Assembly: GCA_036924285.1 (NCBI GenBank)
Contig: JAYKYS010000004.1
Span: forward strand, 32,954,001 to 33,018,000
DNA from: Asterella californica
Lineage: Eukaryota > Streptophyta > Marchantiopsida > Marchantiales > Aytoniaceae
DNA length: 64,000 nt
Reading direction: 5' to 3'
The position numbers and the translations under genes were made by a program. Positions 12,401 through 23,275 of the stretch are shown here, piece after piece. Position 1 is the stretch's first letter. Each line of letters starts with the position of its first letter. Below the pieces are notes generated by a model. That model saw only the letters and a list, made by a program, of their open reading frames with translations. It was not told the DNA's origin and ran no database searches.

Positions 12401-13388
12401 TCCGCGGAAGTACCTAGACCTTTCAATCTTACCTCCTGTACAAACCCAATTTAAGAAAGAATTTTAAACGGTAAAACGATTTAAACGGTTGATTAATGGG
12501 AAGAGAAATCGCAAGGGACTGGTGAGGTGTTTAGAGTAGAAGATTTCACAAAAATCAAACCAAGAGATTTTCAACGTCTACTACACGCGGTCGCAAACCT
12601 TTCACGTCCTAGATAATCCAAGTCACACGTCATTCTCTAGCGTTGACGGTTCTACGGCTTCCAGAGACGCACAGAATAATTCACGACCAAAAGTTGAACA
12701 AACCTCCAGTTCATCTTCATCCAGAAAATCATCTACCGACTGTTCTGTGGTCTGCGCTCGTCGATTCCTTGATGAAGAGAATGTCTTGGGTGCCCAACCT
12801 GAAAAGTAAATGAGGATCAGGACCAATTCAGCAATACAACCCACAAGAAACCGCAGGAAGAGCTAAAACTTGAACTCCAAATATCACACGGATAGATATG
12901 TCTGCAAAATGTGCACATTACCTTCTTTGGACCCGACCGTGTTATAATAGCCAGCAGAAAATCCTCCAGTAAACGCGCCATGGAACCTCCTTCGACCTTC
13001 GGCATCTGTCACCTGGCTCATCGTATTCAATTACGACAGGATGTACAGCTGAGAGGTTGAACCATGAAGAAGTACCAAAGAACTTGAAATCCACTACTCC
13101 CACGGTGAAACAAACAATACAACTTCGTCTCACGTGCAACATAGGAAGTGGTAGGACTTTCGTGTCAGATGTAGTAATGACTTCTGGCTTAAGTCTAATC
13201 AGCTGTCGTTCATCACGAGCTTAAAAGAGGGAAAAAAATGCAAACATGCATACCTCTTGTTTCCACGGTGGTAAACGGCGAGCCATTCCCTGATCCACCG
13301 CCAACTTTGCTTTCTTCCTACTCATATCTTCTTCCCGCTCCAGCGGCTGCCCGTAGTAGACATACTGTCCTTCTTCTCCGTCGGCCAT
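6419..13388 (-). CDS. TGH: TOUGH/GPATCH1-like G-patch and SURP domain RNA-processing protein
   Basis: Sixteen exons on the minus strand join without a frame break: 13388-13254, 13012-12922, 12798-12704, 12435-12332, 11988-11927, 11757-11683, 11221-11043, 10625-10550, 10220-10137, 9864-9787, 9560-9326, 9083-8627, 8374-8120, 7897-7757, 7596-7378, 7249-6419. That is 3117 bases, 1038 residues; all donors are GT and all acceptors AG. The start is the ATG of [13 protein letters not shown], which matches the acidic YG start of the family. Near residues 30-75 come LPPWKQE and [13 protein letters not shown]-patch follows around 143-185 ([15 protein letters not shown]), then a SURP domain around 449-499 ([13 protein letters not shown] to [12 protein letters not shown]), then conserved [24 protein letters not shown] and [18 protein letters not shown], and a Ser/Arg/Lys-rich tail. 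In Arabidopsis, TOUGH is a nuclear RNA-binding protein that aids microRNA precursor processing; animal GPATCH1 is spliceosome-associated. Length is slightly above the roughly 930 residues of the Arabidopsis protein. The least certain boundary is the acceptor at 9560; an alternative lies at the CTTAG about 20-30 bases further in. Confidence 0.93.
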
Positions 13389-14190
13389 CGCTAGCGAATG
13401 CCCAGTCCTCCCTGTTGCCGACAAGGCTCAAATCATGAATTCACTGCTCGAGGCGAAATAATAAACCTAGCCCGAATTGGTTTCGTTCCAGCATGTCCCA
13501 TCCGCTTTCCTTCCCTTCCTTTGCTCTACTCTGCGTACATTTCTGAAAACCTGTAACAAGTTACAAAGCATACATCCTGAACTCTACGTCATTTTCACGT
13601 CGGCCCGACCCAATTTTGCAAGTCATCATGCTCTGTCCTAATCCTCTTCGCTTTGGGAGACGAACAAGCCAAGCCTTATATCTAATCCCTTAACAGGTCT
13701 GTCCACTTTGAGTCACACGAAAGACTACAAAGGAAACAAGAACAAGCGCGGACCAGTACCACTATCGTCCATACAATTGCTCCCGAGCACACTAAAAACG
13801 GACCGCAGCTCCGGATTATCACCTCCAGAGTTGTTGCAGCAGCACAGAACAAATACCATTTGCAGCGATGCTGGAAAGATTCGTTCCTTGACCCATTACA
13901 GGCGCCCCAACATATCCATATCATATCATTCCTCCTGAACGTTAGAAAATGTCGAAGCAAATGGCCACCTGTGGATGATATCACACAAACTCTACCTTTT
14001 ACGCTCGACGACTCCCCGCTCACCAGTCACATCCTACACTTGACTCCAAGAAAAGAGAGATGAAAGTGCATTATCGTAGTTCCTCCGTTGCTATCATGAC
14101 CGAGTGTTTGCGAGTGTTTTTTGAAGGAATTCCGATGTTTCCCGCTTGAACTTTCAGTTGTAGTGTAGTCGATAGTCAGTTTAAAGAATT
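13389..14190. promoter_or_regulatory. Presumed 5' UTR and promoter region of the TOUGH gene
   Basis: The interval lies directly upstream of the TOUGH start codon and before the repeat array. It has mixed composition and contains no convincing coding sequence; overlapping ORFs on both strands near 13680-14060 lack recognisable motifs. No TATA box can be assigned with confidence. The regulatory role is inferred from position only. Confidence 0.35.
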
Positions 14191-14222
14191 TTTTGGTTAA
14201 AGGTGACGCCGTAAAGCCATCC

Positions 14223-14259
14223 ATCTGTTATGTATCACCACAGATGATACATAACAGAT
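14223..14259. repeat. Perfect 14 bp inverted repeat (hairpin)
   Basis: ATCTGTTATGTATC at 14223-14236 is matched by its reverse complement at 14246-14259 with a 9-base loop. It is the first of a run of hairpins that continues through the AT-rich array. A segment GGTGACGCCGTA just before it resembles TGTGACGCCATA near 14327. Confidence 0.85.
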
Positions 14260-14438
14260 TGTTCATACCTTTAGGTAAGTTCGTTAATAATCATATTGGA
14301 CTAATTGACAATATATTTTTGTCAAATGTGACGCCATATGAGACCTCTATCCACCTACACGGGCTACATTCCTAACTTCACACAGTAAATATGAATCCCA
14401 AATGAGTGCCGGAACACAGAGACACAAAACGACAACCA

Positions 14439-14475
14439 GAAATATAGATTTGGAATTTTTCCAAATCTATATTTC
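14439..14475. repeat. Perfect 16 bp inverted repeat beside the left terminal inverted repeat
   Basis: GAAATATAGATTTGGA at 14439-14454 is matched exactly by its reverse complement at 14460-14475, with the 5-base loop ATTTT. It sits just outside the left arm of the long inverted repeat that starts near 14500 and may mark or be part of that element's end. Confidence 0.85.
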
Positions 14476-14499
14476 CAAATGGTTCGTTATACATGGTTG

Positions 14500-16992
14500 G
14501 ATAAAAGTTTTTCTTGAAAAATAAAAAATTTTCTGCAGTAAGTTTTGCGCCACTGCACGAAAGATTTGTATTTATTTTGCCACTGCACTGAGCACAGTGG
14601 CAAGATAAATTTAAATTTAAATATCTAGATTTAAACATCTAAATCTAATTTATTAAATTTCAAAACTAAATTTAAATACTTCTCAGCTGAACGTAACACA
14701 TGGTCTGTGAGAAAAAAAAACCTATAATCGCTATGAGTTGAAACTTAACCCCTTCTACTATAAGCGAAGTGTTCGAGATAAATAAATAAATAAAATTTTT
14801 ATTTATGAGTTAACTCTTCTCACAAGAAGAGGTGGCTCATAAATTAATGTACATGCATAATACCTCCATTTGAAAGATGAAAGAGATTAATATTCACACA
14901 CCAAAAATGTATGTGCGAATAAATATGCGTGCTTGATGGGCTTCGAAGAACTTTTGTTCCTTTTATGATATTAGAAAAGAGATATGTGTTAGAAATGGTA
15001 AATGTATCTTAAGTTGGTAAAATAAATTTTTTATTTTAACTGTTATATATTAGCTGAACTACCGTTATGAGAAGAGCCAGATTTAAACCATAAGTGGAGG
15101 GAATCGAGATGCACTTTTGAGAATATAAGTGCGGCAGCCTGCTGAACTTATTTAATCAATGTTCTAATTTATTATCTAAGCTTTCCGGATGAAAGAATTA
15201 GATAATAAATTAAATCATCTGTGTATATTTCCTTCTTCTGAACTTTAGAAGAGTTGAATATATATATGCACGGGTGCTCACTTTACAATATGTATCCCAA
15301 GCGTCTAGTAGAATGTGATCAGAGAAGAGGAAAAGCGAAGTATGAAAAATAAAATACAGAAAGTGGATTGGTTCTCGGAAGAGATGGACTCAAGGACCAT
15401 TTTTGAGATATCCTCTGATTTTTTTCTTCAAAATATGTTCTGATGTTTCTGTTTAGGTTATAGAGATATATATATATATTATGTACAAATATTAGTAATT
15501 GAAATTGAAATTATTCTGTAAATATTGAATTCAAAAACCACGAGCTGCATCCGGGATGAGAGAACTCATAAACACAGCATGACAACATACGCTTCTGAAA
15601 CAATAAGAAGGACGTCTTGCTATGAAGCAAGCTTTATCGTGATATTGATTTAATACTTAACTCTTCCAGAAAAAGATCTCCTTGACACTCTCTAAGATGA
15701 ACATAGATAATATGCATGCTGGATGAAATTCTGAGAACTTTTGTTTGTTTATTGTTATCAAAAAAATATAAAAGTGTTAAATGAAAAATATATACTAAGT
15801 AGATGTAAAAAGTTAAAAAATTCTATAAACATTATTTGTTAATCTATGTCTGGAAACACGATGAGAGCAGAAGAAAAACCATAAGTGTTGACTCGACTAT
15901 TGCGCTTCAGAAGGTACAAGACCGGGAAATTATACTCATGAATACATTAATTTACTCAGACGTTTAATTTAATACATAACCCTTCCGGCAGGTAGGGTTA
16001 AGTATTAAATTAAACGAACATGCATATTTCTCCTCTTTCTAACTCGGAAGAGGGTGACTGACTATACATACCTAAATGTAAATAATAATATGCATGCAAA
16101 GTGAACGTTCGTTAAAACGAGGAAAAAAGTCAAGTTGTACTATCCGAGGAAGGAAATACTTTGTGCCGATAGGGTTTATGTTAGAAAGTGGATGGAAGGG
16201 AGCAGGATAAAATATGCATGCAATATCAACTTTTGAAAACTTTATTCGCTTGTTGTTATTGGAAAAAAATACAATGATTAGATAAGATTTATATTATACT
16301 CATAAAAAATTTCAAAAATATTAATTGTGCAAAATTTCCAACTTGAAGTGCTAGAGGACCGAGACATAAACCATAATGGGAGCACAAACAAATGCGCTCC
16401 AAAGTACATATGTGTCTTGCTTATCACCCCAGGGAGTCATTTAATAAAAAGGTATGGTTTATTGAGAAGGGTTAGATAATAAATCAAACCATTGCATTTT
16501 GCCTCCTCTATCCAGGAGGAGGTGAATATATATATATGCAAGGAAGGTAGAGAAAACTTATGGACTTAGAGATCACATACTTCCATATATAGTTTCTATT
16601 CACTTCTCATTAACGTGCATGCATATTCACCTCATTTGCATTCGCATGAATTAAGGATTATTTTTATTCATCTGGAACACTTATCTTATAGTAGAAGGGT
16701 TAAGTTTCAACTCACAGCGCTTATTGCTTTTCATTTTCCCATAGTCCATGTGTTACGTTAAGTTGAGAAGTTTTAAAATATAGTTTTTTGAATTTAGATG
16801 TTTACATTTAAGTATTTTAATTTATATGTTTAAATTGAAGCATTTTGATTTATATTTGGATTTATCTTGCCACTGTGCTCAATGCAGTGGCAAAATAAAC
16901 ATAAATCTTGTTGCAGTGAGACAATGTTTGTTTACTGCAGAAAATAAAATTTTTTCAAGAAAAGTTTTTTGCCAAAATAATCATTCTACTAG
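14500..16992. mobile_element. About 2.5 kb element with roughly 300 bp terminal inverted repeats
   Basis: The sequence at about 14500-14800, read forward, matches the reverse complement of about 16690-16992 in order. Shared landmarks are TTCTTGAAAAA, TTTTCTGCAGTAA, the internal hairpin TTGCCACTG/CAGTGGCAA (14577-14603; 16866-16894), AACGTAACACATGG, GAGTTGAAACTTAACCC and CTTCTACTATAAG. The arms are diverged by substitutions and short indels. The interior is filled with repeat modules (listed separately) and has no transposase or other ORF of note. This is the structure of a foldback or non-autonomous DNA element. Outer ends and a target-site duplication could not be fixed by eye, and modules of the same family continue outside the right arm, so the element boundaries are provisional. 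Confidence 0.65.
15961..16016. repeat. Long hairpin 1 of module 3
   Basis: CGTTTAATTTAATAC and its reverse complement form the outer stem. TAACCCT and AGGGTTA form the inner stem around a loop of about ten bases. This is the longest of the module hairpins. Confidence 0.85.
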
Positions 16993-17561
16993 CTGCAAGC
17001 TACCAGCTTCCTAATCCGTTGCACTTTCTGCCCTATCCCCGCCAGGATTTTCTCGTCCACAAAATGCCAGCTCGTATTTGACTCACCATTTCTCAAAACC
17101 ACCGTTCGCATGTATATTTTCACTTGTCCTCTATCCAACCAAAGGTTCGATTTGAAATTATATTTATATACAAGAGTGCGGCTAGTTCTACATGTACCAT
17201 ACAAATACCAAGGGCCGGACAAGAATTATATTCTATTGATGGCTCTCATATGTGAATAAATAAGTATCCCCAATGGCCTTATACAATGAATTTTGTTTTC
17301 TCTTATCAAAAAACGTGTAAGTGTTATAAAAATATATTCAAATAAGCTATGATAAAAAATCAAAATTATTTATAAATGTTATAAGTTAATCTCTCCGGGA
17401 GCAGCTAATTGATCCAGACAAAACCCATAAGTGAATAGCGGGCTAAGGAGTTCCTGGCAGTATAAATCCGAGATTAGAATTGTCAATAGACGTCATTTAA
17501 CATAGGCATTAATATATGTCTTAACTCTTCCCGTCAGAAAGATTAAGACATATATTAAATC

Positions 17562-17587
17562 CCATGTACACTTCAAAGTGTACATGG
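17562..17587. repeat. Perfect 12 bp inverted repeat replacing hairpin 2
   Basis: CCATGTACACTT at 17562-17573 and AAGTGTACATGG at 17576-17587 are exact reverse complements separated by CA. In this module it takes the place where hairpin 2 (CCTCTTC/GAAGAGG) stands in the others, directly after hairpin 1. The sequence changed but the inverted-repeat form was kept. Confidence 0.85.
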
Positions 17588-17860
17588 ATGAATAAGCAGC
17601 CTCAAAGTGTGCATGTGGGTGAATATGCACGCAACATTAACTTATGACAAACAGTTGTCACTTTTTTTTATTATAAAAATATATTTAAATATTAAATATT
17701 AAATTTATATTAAATTTAAATGATATGTTAATAGATGTTAAATATCAGGTCAACCTGGATGAGGGACATAACCTATAAGGAGGGGAAAACCTGAATGCGC
17801 TTCAACAATATATATCCGAGAGGTTGGAAATAAATAATAAAAAGTTTAAGAAAATTTAAG

Positions 17861-17900
17861 TTATTATCTAACCCTTCCCAACAGAAGGGTTAGATAATAA
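17861..17900. repeat. Perfect hairpin 1 of the last module
   Basis: TTATTATCTAACCCTT (17861-17876) is matched exactly by AAGGGTTAGATAATAA (17885-17900), with an 8-base loop. This copy gives the clearest view of the family consensus. Confidence 0.9.
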
Positions 17901-17974
17901 ATTAAACCACATGCATATAATATCTCTCTTCTTAACTCGGAAGAGGGTGAATATAATATATCGTGTAAACATGT

Positions 17975-19200
17975 TGGTCCCTATACTTACACTTAAATAT
18001 ATAACTGTATAGTAAAACATATTTAAGTGTACATAGTAGTATCTATATACATATATGATTAAGTTCCAAAGTTCTTCGCACTTTACATCGAGTTGTTTGT
18101 AATATTACTGATCACAGGCGGTTTTGCTTGCTGGTGAACTTTCTTGATACGATAATATCCGGTCAACACGGTCATCGGATTTTTCTTCTTAAAGATAACA
18201 TTGTCCATTGACGTAGTCATGTACATGAAAAGAAGAGGCAAATCCATTCTTTCTCATCTGTCCTTATCGATTTTCCAAGAATACCAACAAGTTTCTTTTT
18301 CCATACCTAAACATGGATTCCCAGTCCAAACATAGACATTAATACCCAAGTTACATTAGTTAATTTCGTTATACGTAGATGCAAAGCAGTGTATTCTTTA
18401 TTATGTTTGAGTCCGGTTGTTTCACGACGCATCCAGATGTAAGGTAAGCGGATGTCATGAAAGTTTGTCCATGTTAAGACTCAGGGGTTCACTTCTACCT
18501 TTTGTCTTAACTATAAGTTATAAATCGAATATTTTAATTATTTTTTATTAAATAAAAAATATTTTAAAGTAAAATGCTTAGAAAATGTTTTACTTGGAAA
18601 CTTCGAGAATGATATGAAATACCAAATATTTTACAAAACAAGATTTTAAAGTTTTTAATCGAGAAATCTACATAGCGTGATTTTTAACCAGCTTGTATGC
18701 AAGGAAAGATTTCGACTTAAATCAAACCCGAGTCAATATTTGCAAAACTGAAAATGGTATGAAATGGTGAAACAAGTAGTGGAACGTAAAGATGTTTCTT
18801 TGGGAGCTGTTGGAACCACGCTACAGGTGGACTGAAAGTGAACTGTTAAAAGAATATAGGCTGTTTGTTTATATTGATGGAGAGTCCAAAGTGCGCGTAA
18901 ACCCATGAGTTAATCCATCTGTATAACATTGGTGGAGTAGCAACACGAGCATAAAACCGGGAGGCTGGCTTAAAACATCTTTAAATCCTTGCGAAAGTGT
19001 TTTGGCCATAGAATAATGTTTGTCTATTTGATGGAGAGGTAAGATGCGCAGGGGTTATTGAATAGCGAATAGTGAATTAACCTGTAAACCAAATGAACCA
19101 TATAAGCCACCATATATATGTGCAAGAAAGCAAGCAAAGGTTACTCCAGTGCTTACGACAGTCTAGAGGGTTACTTGCAACTTACTACTTCATTTACTTT
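17975..19200. other. AT-rich spacer, no gene seen
   Basis: No ORF or repeat module is recognisable. A weak direct repeat (GTTTGT-TAT-TTGATGGAGAG with GCGC downstream) occurs near 18865 and 19020. The stretch separates the module array from the 5' end of the first LINE copy. Confidence 0.4.
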
Positions 19201-22200
19201 TCATCAGTAGGTATTCTCCAGGGAGGGAGTGGGTGCGCGGGGAAGGGAAGGAAGAGAGTGTAAGTTGAGAGGGTGGAGTGTGTCCGGGTGAGTTAATGCA
19301 GATTTGTTTATATTTTTTTTTGTCTTTTTTTGTTATAGAATTGATACATTCCTTGAAGAAATGGATGAGTATTAAATTGAATTTTTTAGAGATTATCGAG
19401 TCTTCTGTTTAAGATTTCTGAGAGATTTTGAGGGCTTTCTTGTTATATATAGTGTGTTCTTTATTCTTATAAGATTATGATTTCTTAGTATATTTTTGAG
19501 ATGTTTACGAGTATCTTTTGGTTGGATATCATCTTTTTTTAACTATGAATATTCTCTCTCTCATGAGATCGAGACTAATCCGACACACACCATGTCCGGT
19601 GTGCGATCAGTTATTTACCTGCAAAAGATAAAGTCTCATGTGAGAAAGATGCACAAGAGTTATGATTGGATCACATGGGATGTCCAAGTTTGTCGAGAGT
19701 GGAGGTCTACTCGTATAGTCATTATGACATCATTAGTCCTTCTTCCTGGAGTTCTTCTTGAGTCGTGGGAGTGGTTGAGAGTCCATACTAATACTGTTTT
19801 GGGATTGTTCAAGGTATTTCGTCTACCTCTTGACTTGTTGACAAGGAACAGACGACATGGTTATTATTCCTCTTACTACTCTTTTTGTGCCTCCGTTATA
19901 CTCGAGGTGATAGAGTAAAACATCGAGAGATGACGACCCATCTTCAGAGATTTTGTGCTGGTGATTGGGTGGTCTTATATGAGGGATCAATACGTGCTGC
20001 ACAAGATAGGAGTAAGTATGTCTCTACACGCGACGTCTCATCTTTCGCTCGTATACAACGCTGTAGGATGTTAAGTCATGTTGGAGTGTATAGTAGAGTT
20101 GATAGAGCATTGCATCCTTTGTCAGTGGCATGTCCTACTGAAAAAACGATCACTTCGTTGTGTCTTTTTCACCTCCATCGGATGATCTCTCATCACACGA
20201 GATTCAGAATATCAACTCAAGGAGTCATTATGTCTCGATAAATCTTTGTTTGCGCAAGCCTCGTGTACAACTCCACATCTATCTTCTGGAGATCTGTCTG
20301 GGATGGTCTACGAGCATCTACAAGGTTGTTCTCAGACAGACGATCCATATAGCGGTTTTACGAAGCTTTTTCAGGTAGCAACAGTAGTAGCTCAAGGATA
20401 TATTTCACATTCTATAGCTCAGGTACTAGGAGTAGCTAGACATTTGGTAATGATGAAGGATGGCTGAGAGATTCGACAGATAGTCATCAGTGAGATTCTC
20501 TTACGACTTATTAGTCATACTATTGTTCTTCATCTTCGAGATACTTTTCAGGATTATCTTTCTCCACATCAATTTGGGGTTGTGACTCTTGAATATTTTA
20601 AGACTTTTGTCTTACCCCTGGTGAGTTTATTACGTAATTTTACGCTTGGAAGTTGTGAGTATGTGACCTTCGGTATTATGGCTCCTTTGGACATCCATTC
20701 CGATTGGGTTGTATACAAGTGGACCTAGAAAAACTTTTAATAGAATTTTATGTGCTATCTTTAAGGAGCTCATAGATGATTGAGGAAATTGTCGAGGAAG
20801 CAGTGGATCTCTAACGTGCGATCATTTTATGGTTCTTCCTCCTTCTTTATTACCAACACAGTCCTTTGTTAGAAAAGGTTACAGTCATCAATTCCGTTGC
20901 AAGTACTCGCCAAGGAGATCTTTTGGGTAGACTCCTCTTTGCCTTAGCTCACTATAGAGCTCTCTGGTCATCATCTTTGTTGCTCCAAGTTGTGTCTTTC
21001 TATCCTAGTTAATGACACACATATCGTAGGTCCGACAGGCCAAGTCATGTGGTCACCTCTGCTTGGTAGGGTTGAGAGTGAAGATGTCAAAGTACAGGGT
21101 TTGATCTCCCATAGGTATTTCATCAGACCTCTAGCTCCTTGAAGGATTTGTTACACCTAGAGATGATTTATGTATCCTCAAAGTATCGATGAGTTTATAG
21201 GACTTCGTGTCTCGGTTCTTAAATGTTGCTCTGACGGAAGACGTTGTGCATACTGAGGATCTCTCTAAGTTAGGAGACCCCATGTTATCTTTGGTATCCT
21301 TTTCTCTTCCATATACGTCATCTCGTGCCCTAGAGAGTTTGATAAGAGGATCATGAGAGTCTTTGGCGACATCTTAAGACCGGGGACCTTTGAATGTGTG
21401 ACATGACTTCTCGCATATGAACAGACATCATTGTCGATATCATGTGTCGGGGAGGGTTTATTATCTATGGACGACTTTTTTGGATAGTTGGGTCCTCTCA
21501 ACACCTTCGCTCTGTTGTCATTTCGTTGTGCAAGATAGACTTATTCTCGAGAGTTATGTGACAGAGGTGGAGGATGAATCTTACCCACTACAGACGTGCC
21601 TTTACAAGACAAGAGATAGTTTGACTCTTAAGACACATGAGGTCCATCCTCAATTCGATACCTTAAGATACGGATGGATCTCTTAGACTGCAGTCTTTTC
21701 TATGAGACACCACTTTCAGCAAGTTCTTCATGCGCTTTTAGTTGATCTTTTCATCTCACGTGATACTAGAGTTTGACTCCTTTCTTGTTCGGACAAGGGT
21801 GTAAGCTCTTGGCTCCTAGCTCTATCTTGCATTAGAGCGTTTCGACTCGCACTGACTATCTTCTCTACAGTGATGAGGTTCCGCCTAGGCTTGGTCCAAC
21901 TCGATGCTTCAACATTGTCCACCTACGAATGCGATGTCTCGCTCCACACCTCGAGTCGACATCTTGCTCGCTGTGGAGAGTGGATAGTTATGTCATCAAG
22001 GACGTTGTGTTTGCTATAGCATGTGAGAGCAATTACATGACATGGAGAGCGCGTTTGTATGTGTTTTAGATGGGAGGGTCAGTGAGAGCTGACATGTACA
22101 TGATGAGAGAAGACAATGTCTTAGTGGCAGATGAGGTTGTCACGGATTCGACACGAGATCTGATAGCGGCACAAGTGATCATCCATCTTCAAGGATGGAC

Positions 22201-23075
22201 TGTAGGCATGACGGCAGCAGCGAAAGTGATCAAGTATAAGGATATGCAAGAAAGAGATATATGGATCGATAACCTCGGAGTTTGACGTTTTTATTCGAAA
22301 TTATGTCAGAATATACCATGAGAGGCGTTAGGGACAGGAGTTTCCTCGAGGAATAGTGTGTATACACATAGGAAACTGTCAATGACAATACCTTATCCTC
22401 AAGGTGCGCACCTCTCTTTCTCTCTTGACTCGCTCTCCGTTCCGATCTCGGTACTGCTGCGGACACGTGTCTCTATGATAATGAGCTCCGACCACACCTC
22501 GGCTGCCTTCACCCTGGTCTTGCATTCCTCACTCACGCTTGTGGTCATCGTCCGGTCCGAGACGAAGGGCTCCTCCAAGAGAAAATCTTAACGTCGGTCA
22601 GTCGCTGACTGTCACGGAGAGGTACTAGCGGGGTAGGAGGGATAACGGTTATGTTCCATGTCTCCTCTGATTGTCTGAGAAGCCTCTAACAGTTGGCGGT
22701 TTTCTCGGTTAGTCTCCCGTCTCCACTTGCCTTCTTTGCGAAAGACGAGGCATCACGGAGGTCAATAACGGCGCTTCCGCTTCCGTCTCCCGCATGTGAC
22801 ATCTTCCGTACTTTTCTTTTCTTTTTGCAATATGTTTTTAGACCGCGAGTTTCTATTGCTCTACAAAGATATTTAACAGGCGCGATCCACATGAGAACAA
22901 TTGCTACTTCATGTGCACATGTTGTGTGCAAGAGTTTTGATTTACTGCTGTATGATATTTTAGGAACGATAGACGAACCTTAGAGCTACCGATTGCGAGA
23001 CTTAGCCCCGAGTTATTCTTCCTTTCGAGGCGTTGGTTGCTTGATCTTTCGGGTCCATCTTTTCTTGGTAATGCT
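19200..23075 (+). pseudogene. Decayed LINE-type (non-LTR) retrotransposon, copy A
   Basis: A GA-rich leader near 19200-19290 is followed by broken coding sequence. Readable blocks are SHVRKMHKSYDWITWDVQ (about 19630), then RMLSHVGVYSRVDRALHPL (about 20068), the region equivalent to the reverse-transcriptase core (20450-21130), and the C-terminal MREDNVLVADEVVTDSTRD (about 22090) and RVSIALQR (about 22845) blocks. These correspond in order to plant LINE proteins that end in a distinctive C-terminal domain after the RT. Many stops and frameshifts interrupt it; in the RT part only the DTHIVGPT block downstream of the DD site is readable (about 21012). The 3' end, with TTAGCCCCGAG and CTTTCGGGTCC, matches the fragment at 59.8 kb. 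It lies tail to tail with copy B. Confidence 0.8.
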
Positions 23076-23275
23076 TGATGAGATCTTTTCATCCGTTGGC
23101 TATTCATTGCATCGTGTGTTTCTACTTGCAAAACTTGAGAGGGAATGAGGTGTAGTAGCTCCATTTTATCGCTTGGGTTGTACTTCACTTGAGCTCAGAA
23201 TTCATAAAAATTATAACACGCAAGAATTGATGCTGACGAGAAACATATATCGAGAAATACGCATTAAGCCTCACT

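Larger units (their letters stand above)
14740..17970 (+). repeat. Array of about six diverged double-hairpin modules
   Basis: Successive modules start near 14925, 15290, 15710, 16210, 17235 and 17620. Each follows one order: GTGAATATGCATGCA, an AACTTTTG/TTGTTATCAAAAAAATAT stretch, AT-rich sequence, a conserved ACATAAACCATAAGTGGAG segment (for example near 15085, 15875, 16366, 17425, 17770), TGCGCTTC, hairpin 1 (TTATTATCTAACCCTT and reverse complement), AAACCATATGCATATT, then hairpin 2 (CCTCTTC with GAAGAGG). Hairpin 1 is perfect at 17861-17900 (16 bp arms), long at 15961-16016, and compensated or altered at 15166-15212 and 17509-17559. Hairpin 2 is seen at 15231-15255, 16029-16053, 16502-16520 and 17928-17950. 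No protein-coding potential is evident. I do not recognise the family. Confidence 0.75.

Noticed and set aside
13389..13424. Start of TOUGH at an upstream in-frame TTG
   Set aside because: The ATG at 13388 begins the acidic YG segment that the family starts with; TTG is not expected as a plant nuclear start.
14500..18000. CRISPR array
   Set aside because: Repeats are long, diverged and unevenly spaced, no cas-like genes are present, and the context is a plant nuclear genome.
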